DNA from: Kiritimatiellia bacterium
GTDB taxonomy: Bacteria > Verrucomicrobiota > Kiritimatiellia > RFP12 > UBA1067
Assembly (NCBI GenBank): GCA_017454745.1
Contig: JAFTCL010000001.1
Span: 211,615-275,614, forward strand
DNA length: 64,000 nt
Direction: 5' to 3'
Positions 53,960-63,700 of the stretch are shown here, piece by piece. The stretch's first letter is position 1. Each line of letters opens with the position of its first letter. A program made the translations under genes and the position numbers. The notes under the pieces were generated by a model. It was not told the DNA's origin. It searched no databases and saw nothing but the letters and a program-made list of their open reading frames with translations.

Positions 53960-54739
53960 TTACCAAACGATTTCCCTGGATTCAAAAACCGGACCGTCCG
54001 CACAGACCCGCCCCAGCCACTCTTCGCCGTCGGCGCGGCGCAGTTTCTGGACGCAAGCCAGACACGCCCCCACCCCGCACACCATATGCTTGTCCAGCGA
54101 AAGCCAGCCCTTGAAACCATGCCCGATGGCCCGCTCGCCGACCGCCCGGAGCATCCCGTCCGGCCCGCAGGCGTAAAGTTCCGCCGTCCCGCCGGCCGCC
54201 GTTACCGCCGCCAGTTCCCGGTCAAGCGGGACGGTCACCAGACCGGATTCGCCCAGCGACCCGTCCTGCGTGGCGATCCTGATCTCCCATCCCAGCCGCT
54301 CAAAATCCTCGCGCGCCAGAATGTCCGCCGCCGTACGTCCGCCGATGAAAACCACCCCCTTGCGCGGCAGCCGACCGGCCAAAAACGCCAACGGAGCCAC
54401 GCCGTATCCGCCCGCCACCAAAAACGGCGCCCCCTCGCATTCGCAGGGAAAACCGTTCCCGACCGGCCCCAGCACCCGCACGGTGTCGCCCGGCGCGAGC
54501 CGGTTCATCGCCGTCGTACCGCGCCCGACGGTTTTGTACAGGATCCGCAACACCCCGGCGCCCGCCCCGTAGATGCTGAACGGCCGACGCAACGCGCTCG
54601 GCTCCAGCCCCGGCACCCGCAGATGCACAAACTGGCCGGGACGGGCCTCATCGGCCAGTTCGCCCAGTTCAAGCTCCAACACCCGGTAGCCCGCCCCCGC
54701 CCCGCAGTGGGACAGGACTTTACCATCGACATCCCTCAT
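53960..54739 (-). CDS. pyrK: Dihydroorotate dehydrogenase electron-transfer subunit PyrK
   Basis: 259 residues. The FAD-binding motif is RRPFSIY (51-57), a GPVGNGF loop follows, and the nucleotide-binding domain has GGYGVAPLAFLA (110-121) and YACGPDGML. The 2Fe-2S cluster Cys are C221, C226, C229 and C246 (MVCGVGACLACV ... GRVCADGPVF). PyrK passes electrons from PyrD-type dihydroorotate dehydrogenase to NAD+. No pyrD is in the window, which is unusual since the pair are normally adjacent. It sits between a Ser/Thr kinase gene (42 bases upstream) and the SPFH pair. Confidence 0.92.
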   Translation of the reverse strand: MRDVDGKVLSHCGAGAGYRVLELELGELADEARPGQFVHLRVPGLEPSALRRPFSIYGAGAGVLRILYKTVGRGTTAMNRLAPGDTVRVLGPVGNGFPCECEGAPFLVAGGYGVAPLAFLAGRLPRKGVVFIGGRTAADILAREDFERLGWEIRIATQDGSLGESGLVTVPLDRELAAVTAAGGTAELYACGPDGMLRAVGERAIGHGFKGWLSLDKHMVCGVGACLACVQKLRRADGEEWLGRVCADGPVFESREIVW

Positions 54740-54781
54740 TGAAACCTCCTAACGCCGGTTGCGGACGATACCGCGTAACCG

Positions 54782-57751
54782 TCAAAAAATCGGGTCTTCC
54801 TCGGCGCTGGTCTTCGGGGCCAGCTCTTCCACCGCGCTGGTGTACTCCACCAGCCCCTTCACCCGCCGGATCTCGGCGTTTACCGTGGCGGCTGCCGCCA
54901 TCTCTTTTTTAACCGTTAACTGCCGTTGCAAAGTCTCCAGCTGCCGCACGTACTCGTCGGTAATCGACACCACCTTCTCCAACCGGGTCCGCCGGATCTC
55001 GCTGCGATCGTTCATGAACTCCTGCTGAATCTTCGCCAACTCGGTGAAGGATTGCGAAACGTCCCGCGACGCGATGGTGCGGTCGGCCTCGAACCGGTCG
55101 ATCTCGCCCAGAACGAACTGGATGCCGTCATAGTTGCCGACCTCCTGGCAACTGTTCATCAGCTTGTGGAGCGCGTCCTGATAACGTTCCGGCCAGCTTG
55201 CCCGCCGCTGTTCGGTCTCCCGGTCCAATTCGGCCAGCTTGGTCTCGAACCCGGTACGCATCGGCCCCAGCTCGGCCACCTCTACTGCGGCGACCGGCGT
55301 GATCAGCGAATCCGCCGGCAGGTCGGACTCTCCTTTGGGGCTGCCCGAGTTCTGCACGATTCTTTCAACGTCCAAGTAGTCGGCCGACTCTTTGATTTTG
55401 CGGATCTCGTCGTTCACCGCCGACGCCAAGTCCATCTTATTCTCCAGCATGAAGCTCTTCTGCAAATCGTTGAGATCGTTCACATGCTTTTTGTAAAGGT
55501 TTCTAATCTGCCGCGCCGCCGTCAGCTCGCGCTCGGCGATGGTCTTGCGCCACTTGCCCTGCAACGCCACCAACTCGGCCGGGGCGTTCTCCAGCTCGGC
55601 CACGTCCTCAATCTTGCGGGCGGAGTCAAAGCTGGTGCTGATGTCCTTCACCAGCTTCCACCCCTCAAAGTCGCCACCGGTGCGCAACTGCTCCATCAAC
55701 GCGTCCAGATCCTTGTGGTAGCGGTCAGGCCATTCGCGGCTGAACTCGTCGCGCGCCTTCCACAGCTCGCCGATCCGGGCTTGGAACTCCCGTTGCAGGG
55801 CCAGCACGTTTTCCGGAAGCGGCTTCTGGTGCTCCCGCCCCGCCGGTTCGGCGATCCCGTACCAGCCGGACAGCGTCCGGCCCTCCGGCAGCACCCACGC
55901 GGCGTAACGTTCCAACACCGGGCCGAACGCCCGCGAACGGTAAGCCAACACGCCGGGTTTGCAGAAAAGCCGCCAGCGCGGAGCGCTATCCTCCGACGTG
56001 TAACGCGCCACCAGCGGAACCGAGGCCAAATACAGCAGCACCACCCCCGCGAAAACCCCGAATGCGGTCAAATAGTCGTTACGCACCGCCCGGCGGCGGA
56101 TTGTCCGGCGGATTTGCAGCAATTCGGGATGGTTAGGGTCGATGGTGTCCAGCAGTTCCTCGCACAGCAGGGAGGCGTTTTCCCACTCGCGGTTGCGCAT
56201 CGAGCGGCGCACCCGTACCAAATCGCGTTCCAACCGTAACGTTGGAAGCCGCGACAGTTCTTCCGCGTAGGCGTTCGGGTTTTCCGAAAGCTCGCGGTAC
56301 TGGTTTATGAAGTTCTGCGCCCGCTCGTAATTCTCCGCCCGCAGCTCAATCGGGATCTGCTCGCGCAGCTGTTCCCTCCTCCGCATCCGCTGTTCGGCCT
56401 GACCGCGCATTTCGGTGATTTTCGCCAGACAGTCCCGCCCGACCGGGCCGGAGGGTTCAAACCCGTGCACCCGCCCGGCGTATGAAACCACCCTTTCAAA
56501 CCGGTGCTGCCCCATCGCCTCTTCCATTTTGCGGATCAGCAGTATCACCGCTTCGTAAGAGCGCGCGTCGGCCCCGCAGTTGGTGCAGAACTGCATTCCG
56601 ACAAAGGTCTCCGCGCCGCACTCCGGGCAACGCTCGGAACCGTCCCACCCGCATTCGGCACAGTATTTGGTGGTAGTGGGATTCACCGCATCGCACCATT
56701 TGCACCGCCAGGTGGTCTTTACCGTCGGCTGTTCGATGCGCGTGTTGCTTTGGATCTGGCGAAGCACCTCGTTGAACGCGGCGGCGGAATTCCAACGCTG
56801 TTCGCGGTCGGTAGCCAGCGCCTTGATCACCGCTTCCCGAAGCGACGGCGGGATGTCCTGTTCCCGGAAGTACCGCGGGTTTTGCCCGGTAAGGGTGAAG
56901 TACAGCAACGCGCCCAATCCGTAAACGTCCGCCCGCTCGTCGGATACGGAGGCGTCGCTTTCCTGCTCCGGTGCCCCGTAACCGAGCGATATCAGCTTTT
57001 CCCCGGGCACGGTCAACTTGGTGTCGTCGCGGTGCAGCAGCCGCGCCAGACCGAAATCCACGATCTTGGGTTCGTTGCTCTTGTCCAACAGGATGTTGCT
57101 GGGCTTTAGGTCACGGTGGATCACCCCGCAGCTGTGGGCATACGCCACCGCCCGCCCGATTTTCAAAATCAGGTCGATCGCGTCGCCGGTGGCCAGCGGG
57201 CCGTGCCGCGCCACCAGCTGGTCAAGGGTCAGCGGCGGATTGGGTCGGCTCAACCCGCTGGAGTCGGTGTCGCCTTTTACCAAAGGGTCGTCCGGACCCG
57301 CCACGTATTCCATCACGATGTACGGGCCGTCTTCGTCCTCGCCCAACGCATAGACATGCACAATGTGCACATGGCTCAGGGTGGCCACCGCGCGGGCTTC
57401 CTGAAGAAACCGCTGCCGAAGCGCGGGATTGCCCTGCGCCTGATGGTTCAACCGCTTAATCGCTACGAAGCGCCCCAACCGCCGGTCGCGGGCGAGGTAC
57501 ACCACCCCCATCCCGCCGTTTCCGATCTTGCTGTAAATGGTGTAATCGTCAAAAAGCTGCCCACCCGACATCTCGCCCGACGATTCACCGTCACCGGTTT
57601 TCGATTCGCCCGGCACGATGCGCACCGTTTTCGCGATGTCGCCAGACCCCCGCTCCGTTTTACCGCCCGCCGCCGGCGTAATCACCTCGGTGGCCGGCGG
57701 CTCCGCCCCGCTGGGCGGAATTTGGATTCGTTCCGTCTGTCGCTCTTTCAC
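54782..57751 (-). CDS. Membrane-anchored Ser/Thr protein kinase with double zinc ribbon
   Basis: 989 residues. A disordered N-terminus leads into a Hanks-type kinase domain (about 71-335): glycine loop GNGGMGVVYL (77-86), catalytic Lys K99, HRDLKPSN with D214, DFG at 232-234, and APEQ. All catalytic residues are present. A double zinc ribbon follows with four CxxC pairs between C350 and C392. A helical region, one membrane helix (about 562-583) and a coiled-coil extracytoplasmic C-terminus of about 400 residues complete it. PknB-type kinases of this plan sense the envelope. The start overlaps the upstream hydrolase stop by ATGA. Confidence 0.9.
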   Translation of the reverse strand: MKERQTERIQIPPSGAEPPATEVITPAAGGKTERGSGDIAKTVRIVPGESKTGDGESSGEMSGGQLFDDYTIYSKIGNGGMGVVYLARDRRLGRFVAIKRLNHQAQGNPALRQRFLQEARAVATLSHVHIVHVYALGEDEDGPYIVMEYVAGPDDPLVKGDTDSSGLSRPNPPLTLDQLVARHGPLATGDAIDLILKIGRAVAYAHSCGVIHRDLKPSNILLDKSNEPKIVDFGLARLLHRDDTKLTVPGEKLISLGYGAPEQESDASVSDERADVYGLGALLYFTLTGQNPRYFREQDIPPSLREAVIKALATDREQRWNSAAAFNEVLRQIQSNTRIEQPTVKTTWRCKWCDAVNPTTTKYCAECGWDGSERCPECGAETFVGMQFCTNCGADARSYEAVILLIRKMEEAMGQHRFERVVSYAGRVHGFEPSGPVGRDCLAKITEMRGQAEQRMRRREQLREQIPIELRAENYERAQNFINQYRELSENPNAYAEELSRLPTLRLERDLVRVRRSMRNREWENASLLCEELLDTIDPNHPELLQIRRTIRRRAVRNDYLTAFGVFAGVVLLYLASVPLVARYTSEDSAPRWRLFCKPGVLAYRSRAFGPVLERYAAWVLPEGRTLSGWYGIAEPAGREHQKPLPENVLALQREFQARIGELWKARDEFSREWPDRYHKDLDALMEQLRTGGDFEGWKLVKDISTSFDSARKIEDVAELENAPAELVALQGKWRKTIAERELTAARQIRNLYKKHVNDLNDLQKSFMLENKMDLASAVNDEIRKIKESADYLDVERIVQNSGSPKGESDLPADSLITPVAAVEVAELGPMRTGFETKLAELDRETEQRRASWPERYQDALHKLMNSCQEVGNYDGIQFVLGEIDRFEADRTIASRDVSQSFTELAKIQQEFMNDRSEIRRTRLEKVVSITDEYVRQLETLQRQLTVKKEMAAAATVNAEIRRVKGLVEYTSAVEELAPKTSAEEDPIF

Positions 57752-58602
57752 GGGGTGTCTCCTTGAACCGTTTTGGCCCGGGGCGGGGTACGCCGCCCGC
57801 GGTTAACGAATTGTTTCAACAGCACCATGCTGCCGTCGTAAACCGTACCGTGATCCAGACCGCCCATTTCGTAAAACTCGACCTGACTGCAACCCGCCGC
57901 CCGCAGGCTGGCGGCCAACAGTTCGTTTTCCTCCACCCGGCACTTCCACTCGATTCTCCGGTCGCCCGTAATCAGGCGAATCGGCGGTACGCTCTTAGCC
58001 ACATAGTACAGCGGGGCATCAGGATCGATCAACGGACGGAATTGCCCGCCCGTGTCGCCTTGGTCCTTTTTAACCTGGAAATGCTTGGTCATCTGACCGC
58101 TGACCGGCGCGATCCCCGCCAAATCCTGCGGCGAAAGCCCGTGTGCTGCCAGCCATTTGGGATCCATGCCGACCATCGCAGACAGATAACCGCCGGCGGA
58201 ATGCCCGGCGACAAACACCTTTTCCGGATCGCCGCCGTACTGCCCGATGTTCTTCAACGTCCAGGCGACCGCCGCGGCCGCGTCCTGAATGTAAGCCGGA
58301 TGCCCGGCCTTGGGGGTGAGCCGGTAGTTCACCGCCACCTGCGCGATCCCGTCGTCGTTCAGCGGTATAAAGTGCTTGCCGCCACCGGATAGCCCGCCGC
58401 CGTGGAACCACACCAACGTCGCGTATCCCGTCTTGCCCTCCGGGTAACGGATATCCAGCGCGCAACGCGTCCGCTGGTAGTCGTTGGACACCGATTCGTC
58501 AGGATAATAACAGATATCCTTGATCTCACGCACCGCCGCCAAAGCCGTCCCGCACATAAGCAACATGACGACCGCCACAAACAAAAAGCCAGTTGTCTTC
58601 AT
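57748..58602 (-). CDS. Exported alpha/beta-hydrolase (esterase/lipase class)
   Basis: 284 residues, signal peptide about 1-22 ending ALAA. The oxyanion-hole motif HGGG (about 66-69) and the nucleophile elbow GHSAGG (about 134-139) mark the BD-FAE / hormone-sensitive-lipase-like esterases. The His of GLDHGT near 251 would complete the triad. Substrates are likely carbohydrate esters or small esters in the periplasm. The first gene of the five-gene operon; it overlaps the kinase start by four bases. There is no Shine-Dalgarno and the -10 box lies 8 bases from the ATG, so the mRNA is probably leaderless. Confidence 0.85.
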   Translation of the reverse strand: MKTTGFLFVAVVMLLMCGTALAAVREIKDICYYPDESVSNDYQRTRCALDIRYPEGKTGYATLVWFHGGGLSGGGKHFIPLNDDGIAQVAVNYRLTPKAGHPAYIQDAAAAVAWTLKNIGQYGGDPEKVFVAGHSAGGYLSAMVGMDPKWLAAHGLSPQDLAGIAPVSGQMTKHFQVKKDQGDTGGQFRPLIDPDAPLYYVAKSVPPIRLITGDRRIEWKCRVEENELLAASLRAAGCSQVEFYEMGGLDHGTVYDGSMVLLKQFVNRGRRTPPRAKTVQGDTP

Positions 58603-58610
58603 GGCTGATG

Positions 58611-58640
58611 ATTATAGCCCAATTACTCCCGTCAATGCAA
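58611..58640 (-). promoter_or_regulatory. Promoter producing a leaderless mRNA for the hydrolase-kinase-pyrK-SPFH operon
   Basis: On the minus strand TTGCAT (58640-58635), an 18-base spacer and TATAAT (58616-58611). The ATG at 58602 follows 8 bases after the -10 box. Confidence 0.7.
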
Positions 58641-58714
58641 ACCCAAAAAATCGCTTTTGCGGGCGCATCTACGGGATTTACCAGCTGGAACTCTACGAGA
58701 GTGTCAGAACGTGA

Positions 58715-59245
58715 CTATTTGATATCGCCTATCACCCATTCGGCGTACGACCTCACGTGTTCCGAGACCGCAGCGTCACGGAGCTTGAGCAGGTCGTTGC
58801 GACGACAACCGCACGCGCAGGCGCACCAGCGCAGCTGGTCAAGCATAAACGTCTGCACGTATTCGTCTTTCGACTTCAGGTACGCCGCTATAAGCGCGAG
58901 GTTCCACGTCTTGCGCTGGCAAGGCGATGCGCCTGGCGTACCGCAACGCTTCTGGCAACCATTTGGCCGCCCGATCATCGCCTCCATCACGTACTGCGTG
59001 ACCGCCGCAATGATTGTAAGGTCCATCGGATCGGACTCATAGGCGCCCTTAACCCGCGCGAGCAGCGCCTCGGCGTCTTTCTGGTCCCACACGTAGGACG
59101 CAAGGGCCTTCGGTGTGGTCGCTTCGGCTAGTTTTGCGTTGTTCGCGTTCTGCCACTCGAAGGCCATCGGATCGTCCGGCGTTGATGCCATGGCGGGACC
59201 GTAGTCGGAAAACGGATTGGGGTCTTGGTATTTTTCGTTCGCCAT
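58715..59245 (-). CDS. Cys-rich protein of unknown function
   Basis: 176 residues from MANEKYQDPNPFSD; GGGAGG lies 7 bases upstream, so the frame from 59287 is rejected. Mostly helical with two Cys clusters: CQKRCGTPGASPC (about 109-121) and WCACACGCRRNDLL (about 140-153), suggesting metal binding. No signal peptide. It starts 17 bases after the Gfo/Idh/MocA gene, so both are read together. No family recognised. Confidence 0.65.
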   Translation of the reverse strand: MANEKYQDPNPFSDYGPAMASTPDDPMAFEWQNANNAKLAEATTPKALASYVWDQKDAEALLARVKGAYESDPMDLTIIAAVTQYVMEAMIGRPNGCQKRCGTPGASPCQRKTWNLALIAAYLKSKDEYVQTFMLDQLRWCACACGCRRNDLLKLRDAAVSEHVRSYAEWVIGDIK

Positions 59246-59262
59246 TTTCAAACCTCCCTGTA

Positions 59263-60585
59263 TCAACCAAACATATACTTCTTCCACGGTTCGCGCATGC
59301 CCTGGTAGAGCAGGCGGTCCGCAGCCTGGTCGTCCACCGCCCGCAACGTCACGGGATCGAACTTGAACCCGCGCCCGAGGCGTTCGGCCGCAATGCCGAG
59401 GTTGAACATCGTCGAAGAGCGGAACCCGTTCGACTCGTTTAAGGCGAAAGGCTTGCGGTTCTTGCAGGAGTCGATGAAGTCCGTCTGCTGCGGCGCCGGT
59501 TTGGGGAGTTCAGCAAGCTTGGCGAGCACCTTCTCCTCGGTCCACCAGCCGTTCGTGTCCTTGATGCGGAGCGTCTTACCGCCCTTGGCCTTCGGGTACA
59601 CGCACAGTCCGTTCGCGCCGCGCAGAAGCGGCTCGCCCTTGAGCGTCTCGTCGCCGTCGAGCGCGACGGTCGTGCCGTCTTCGTAGGTAAGGACGATCCG
59701 GTCGAAGCGCCCAACGGCTTCAGGGTGCTGACGCGGGCCGGTGTAGGCTATCTTGACGGGGCTGGTGTCATCCTTGCAGAGAAGGTACTGGAGAGGATCC
59801 AGATAGTGTTGCGCCATATCGCCGAGTCCGCCGGAATCGTAGTCCCAGTAGCCGCGGAAGGAGGTGCCCGCACGATGCGCGGTGTACGGTTTCCATGGTG
59901 CCGGTCCCAGCCACATATCCCAGTCGAAGTCTGCCGGCACCGGTTCGGGACGCGCATTCACGCGCCCGGACCAACCGAATTTCCAGCCGAAGCCTTGTCC
60001 CGCGCCAAACGTGCATTTGATCGGGCCCTTGCCCAGAAGGCCGTTCTCGACGATCTGGCGAATCGGCTCGACCGTTGTCCCGAAGCCGTAGAACGTATCC
60101 TGGAAGCGGAACCAGGTGTTGAGCCGGAACATCCGCTTCTTCGCCTTGACAACCTCCATCACGCGCTTACCCTCGCCCACCGTCCGGGTCATCGGCTTTT
60201 CGCACCAGATGTCTTTGCCGGCGTTGGCCGCCATTACGCTCATGCAACCGTGCCAGTGAGGAGGCGTGCAGATATGAACGATATCCACGTCCTTGTCTTC
60301 GAGCAGCTTTATGAAGTTGTCATAAGCCTTCACCTTGCCCCAACCATTCTGTTCCGCGCATGCAAGACCGTGTTCGACGCGGGCCTTGTAGGGGTCGCAG
60401 AGACCAATCAAACGCGAACCCTTGAATGCCAAGTGGTTAGCGCTTTGCGCGATCACGCCAAAACCGATAAGCGCGCGCGTAAGCTGGTTCGAGGGAGCCG
60501 TTTCGCCACGCAAGACACTTGCGGGGACAATAGTGAAGAGGCTGGCACCAGCCGCCGTCTTCAACAGATTTCTTCTTGTCAGCAT
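59263..60585 (-). CDS. Tat-exported Gfo/Idh/MocA-family oxidoreductase
   Basis: 440 residues. The N-terminus MLTRRNLLKTAAGASLF is a twin-arginine signal, so the enzyme folds in the cytoplasm and is exported. The nucleotide-binding domain has ALIGFGVIAQSANHL, VDIVHICTPPHWH and the diagnostic CEKPMTRT (about 128-135). The C-terminal domain carries YWDYDSGGLGDMAQHYLD (about 250-267) with the catalytic His. Members oxidise or rearrange sugars with NAD(P); exported forms are abundant in PVC bacteria that degrade polysaccharides. Ribosome binding site AAAGGG. First of a two-gene unit. Confidence 0.9.
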   Translation of the reverse strand: MLTRRNLLKTAAGASLFTIVPASVLRGETAPSNQLTRALIGFGVIAQSANHLAFKGSRLIGLCDPYKARVEHGLACAEQNGWGKVKAYDNFIKLLEDKDVDIVHICTPPHWHGCMSVMAANAGKDIWCEKPMTRTVGEGKRVMEVVKAKKRMFRLNTWFRFQDTFYGFGTTVEPIRQIVENGLLGKGPIKCTFGAGQGFGWKFGWSGRVNARPEPVPADFDWDMWLGPAPWKPYTAHRAGTSFRGYWDYDSGGLGDMAQHYLDPLQYLLCKDDTSPVKIAYTGPRQHPEAVGRFDRIVLTYEDGTTVALDGDETLKGEPLLRGANGLCVYPKAKGGKTLRIKDTNGWWTEEKVLAKLAELPKPAPQQTDFIDSCKNRKPFALNESNGFRSSTMFNLGIAAERLGRGFKFDPVTLRAVDDQAADRLLYQGMREPWKKYMFG

Positions 60586-60615
60586 TGCACATCCCTTTCT
60601 TGTTTAATTGAAATT

Positions 60616-60663
60616 AGTGTAGCAAAATCCGGCTGGAGTCGCAAGGCCAATTTCTGAAATTGG
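60616..60663 (-). promoter_or_regulatory. Promoter and palindromic operator of the oxidoreductase gene
   Basis: On the minus strand TTGCGA (60644-60639), a 17-base spacer and an extended -10 TACACT (60621-60616). Immediately upstream of the -35 box is a perfect palindrome, CCAATTTC-T-GAAATTGG (60647-60663), placed as an activator site would be. Confidence 0.6.
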
Positions 60664-60778
60664 ATGACCATTGGGACTAGTGAGACAGGCGCCGGTCACG
60701 CCTGTCCCGCCTGTCCCGCCAGTCCTTCCCACCATCTTGTCCCGTTGCAGTCAGGGAATCCCGTGGTTGCCTCTACTT

Positions 60779-63700
60779 CTACGGCCGCTCAACCTCGAGC
60801 CGCCACCTGAAAAACATCGCGGGCGGGACACCTGATGAGACATCGGGCTTGGCGATGCCAACGTCGAGGTCCACAGGGATGACTTCGGGATCACTCCAGT
60901 CCGTGATGTCAGGCGTAGCGAGTACTTCAAGCGTCACTTCGCTTTCATCACCATAGACGTGCTGCGCGAACTGGACGTAAGGCTCGCCGTTCTCGTCAAA
61001 CTCGACGCGCATCACCGGCTCGTTGTTCTCGGTAAGGACCGAGTCCAACGCGGAAATGTCAAAGACATAGCGCACGATGAGCGGAATGCCGTTCACGACT
61101 TCGAGCGGGTTGGCGTTCCCGGAGAGACCAGCTTTGTATTTCGCCCACCGCTCGAAGGAATCGATGGCATAGTCGTAGAAGACCTTTAGATACGGCTGCG
61201 TCGCCCCGTCGTCGGTTTCGTTCATCCACGTCTCGCCGAAGTCGAAGGCTGGGAAGCTCGCCTGCGCGGTCATATCCGCAGTCGCGACAGGGGCGATGCC
61301 GAGGTAGGCGACGCTCGATCCGTTCTGTCCGCGCGCCTGGCGGGCGTCGACGGCGTGGTGGTAGGAGTTGGTGACGATGCGGTCGCCGTTCACGTAGCCG
61401 CCGAAGGCGCCGACGTAGTACGACGAGCCGGTGGTCACGGGGGCGGAGCAGTAGGTCGTAAAGATGCGCGCATTACTGCCAATAGAGCCCGCGAAGCCAC
61501 CCGCGTAGCCAGAGCCATCGGCGTTCACGGCTCCGCGTGCGTAGGAGTCCGCGACCGGGCCGCCGCCCAGCTCGCCGACGAATCCGCCGACGTAGCCGGA
61601 GTTCGTGGAGCCGGTCTTCTTAACGCTCCCGACGGCGCAGCACCGGTGGATCGTTGGCCAGTCGCCCACACCGCCGACGAACCCGCCGACCCGCGTCGAG
61701 CTGCTCTCTACTTCACCCACGAAGGAGCAGCCCTTCACGTGGGAGTAGGAGCCGATCTTGCCTGCAAAGCCGCCGACGTAGCCCGACGTGCTCTTGACGG
61801 TACCGAACGCCTGCACGCCCTCGACGCGTCCGCCGGCGATCTGCCCGAAGAGGCCCGCATACTGCGCGGTCGTGTTGACGGTGAAGTTGGAGATGCAGTA
61901 GTTACGTCCGTAGAACTCGCCGGTGAATCCGCTCGACTGGAAGAGCGGGGTCCACGTCGCGCCGCCAAGGTCAATGTCCGCCGTCAGCCGGTAGATACCG
62001 CCGTTGGTGATGGATGCGAGTTCCGCAGCGGTGGAGATTGGCGTCGCGGACCTCCAGCGCGGCTCGACCTTGGGCCATCCGGCCGAGCGCTGCTTCACCT
62101 CGTAGTCCGTGAGCGTAACGCCGGCCTGGTCAACGTTGCCACCGTTGAAAGCCCTCCCGCCGTTCGCGGAAGCGGCCACGGCGCAGTCCTCGACCGTGCC
62201 GCTGCGGTGGTAGCCAACGAACGATCCGACTGTGCCTCCCGTTCCCCATACCGTCCCGGAGCTCCAGCAGCCGGAGACCGTGGCGGAACTGTCGTAGAGG
62301 TAGCCGATGAAGCTGGCGTAGTTGGCTCCGGTGGAGCGCACGTCGCCACGCGCCGCGCAGCCGGATACCGTCACCGTTCCGCTTCCCCCGATGTAGCCGA
62401 CAAAGCCGCCGACGCTGCCATTGCCGGACGCGAAGCCGTCGGCGCGGCAGCCGGAGATCGTCGCGGCAGTGCAGTAGATGTATCCGATGAATCCGCCTGT
62501 AGACTCGCCGCCTCTCACCGCTGCAGTGGAGACGCTGTCGCGAATCGAGAACGTGCCGTTCCCGCAGCCGCCGGAGATGCCGCCGGTGTAGCGGTAGGTG
62601 GAGGTCACTGCCCCCGCCGCAGAACAGCCGGAGATGGCTGTGCCGTCGCCGATGGCGCCGACGAGACCGCCAGTATACTGCGATGTTGAGGATACCGCCA
62701 CGTCCGCATGGCAGTTTCGGATGGTCGTCGCGTTCGCGCAGCCGACGAGACCGCCGGTGTAGTAGGAAGTGGCCTTCACGATGCCGGAGACGGAGATGCC
62801 GTCGAGCGTCGCGCCCTCGGTCCAGCCGAAGAGCCCGTGGTACTGGGTGGACGGGCTGTTCGTACAGACCATGTTCTTGATTTCGTGGCCAAGGCCGTAG
62901 AATGAGCCGGCGAACTTGGCGTTGTTGAATCCGATCGGAGTCCACTCGCGGCCCGCTAGGTCGATGTCGTTCCCGAGGCCGTAGATGCCGGCGAGGTCGT
63001 TGCGGACGGCGTCGAGCTCGTCGGCGGTGCGGATGAGCCGGCCGAAGAGGACGGCGGCGACGCGGTGGTTGTCGAGCGGGATCGTGGTCGTGGCGCTCGT
63101 GCGGCTCGCGTAGGGCGTGGAGCCGGTCCAGCGCAGGAAGAAGCCGACGTCGGAGGCGGCGGTCACGGTCGCTTCGTCGCCAGGCTCATAGGAGACGCCC
63201 GCGCCGCTCACCGTGCCGGAGGCGCTGCCGCCGACCGAGGCGTAGACGACGAGCCCGTCCGGCGCGCTCCAGGCGAGGAAGGGCTGCGAGAGGCCGTCGG
63301 CCTGGGTCCAGGGCGTGGACTCGGGCAGAAGGAAGGCGTCGAAGTTGTCGCTGTCCTTGAAGCCCGCCTCGTTAAGCTCGGCGATGCCATCCTTCGCTTC
63401 CGAAGTCCCGGCTGTGCCTGTGCCGAAAGCGTGGAGGTCGCCGGAGCAAAGGGCAAAGCAGTCGGCGATGTCACCGTATTGGCGCGGATAGCCCACGAAG
63501 GCACCGGTCCAGGTGCCTGAACACTCGAGCGCACCCGCCGCATAGCAGCGCGTAAAGGTGTTGCCGCTGTCGTAGAGGTAGCCCGCGAAGCCGCCTACGA
63601 CCCGCTCGCCCTTGACGGTGCCGAGGCAGTAGCAGTCCGTGTAGGACGCCCCGGAATAACCATAGCCCACGAAGCCGCCAGCGATCGCGTCGTTGCCGGT

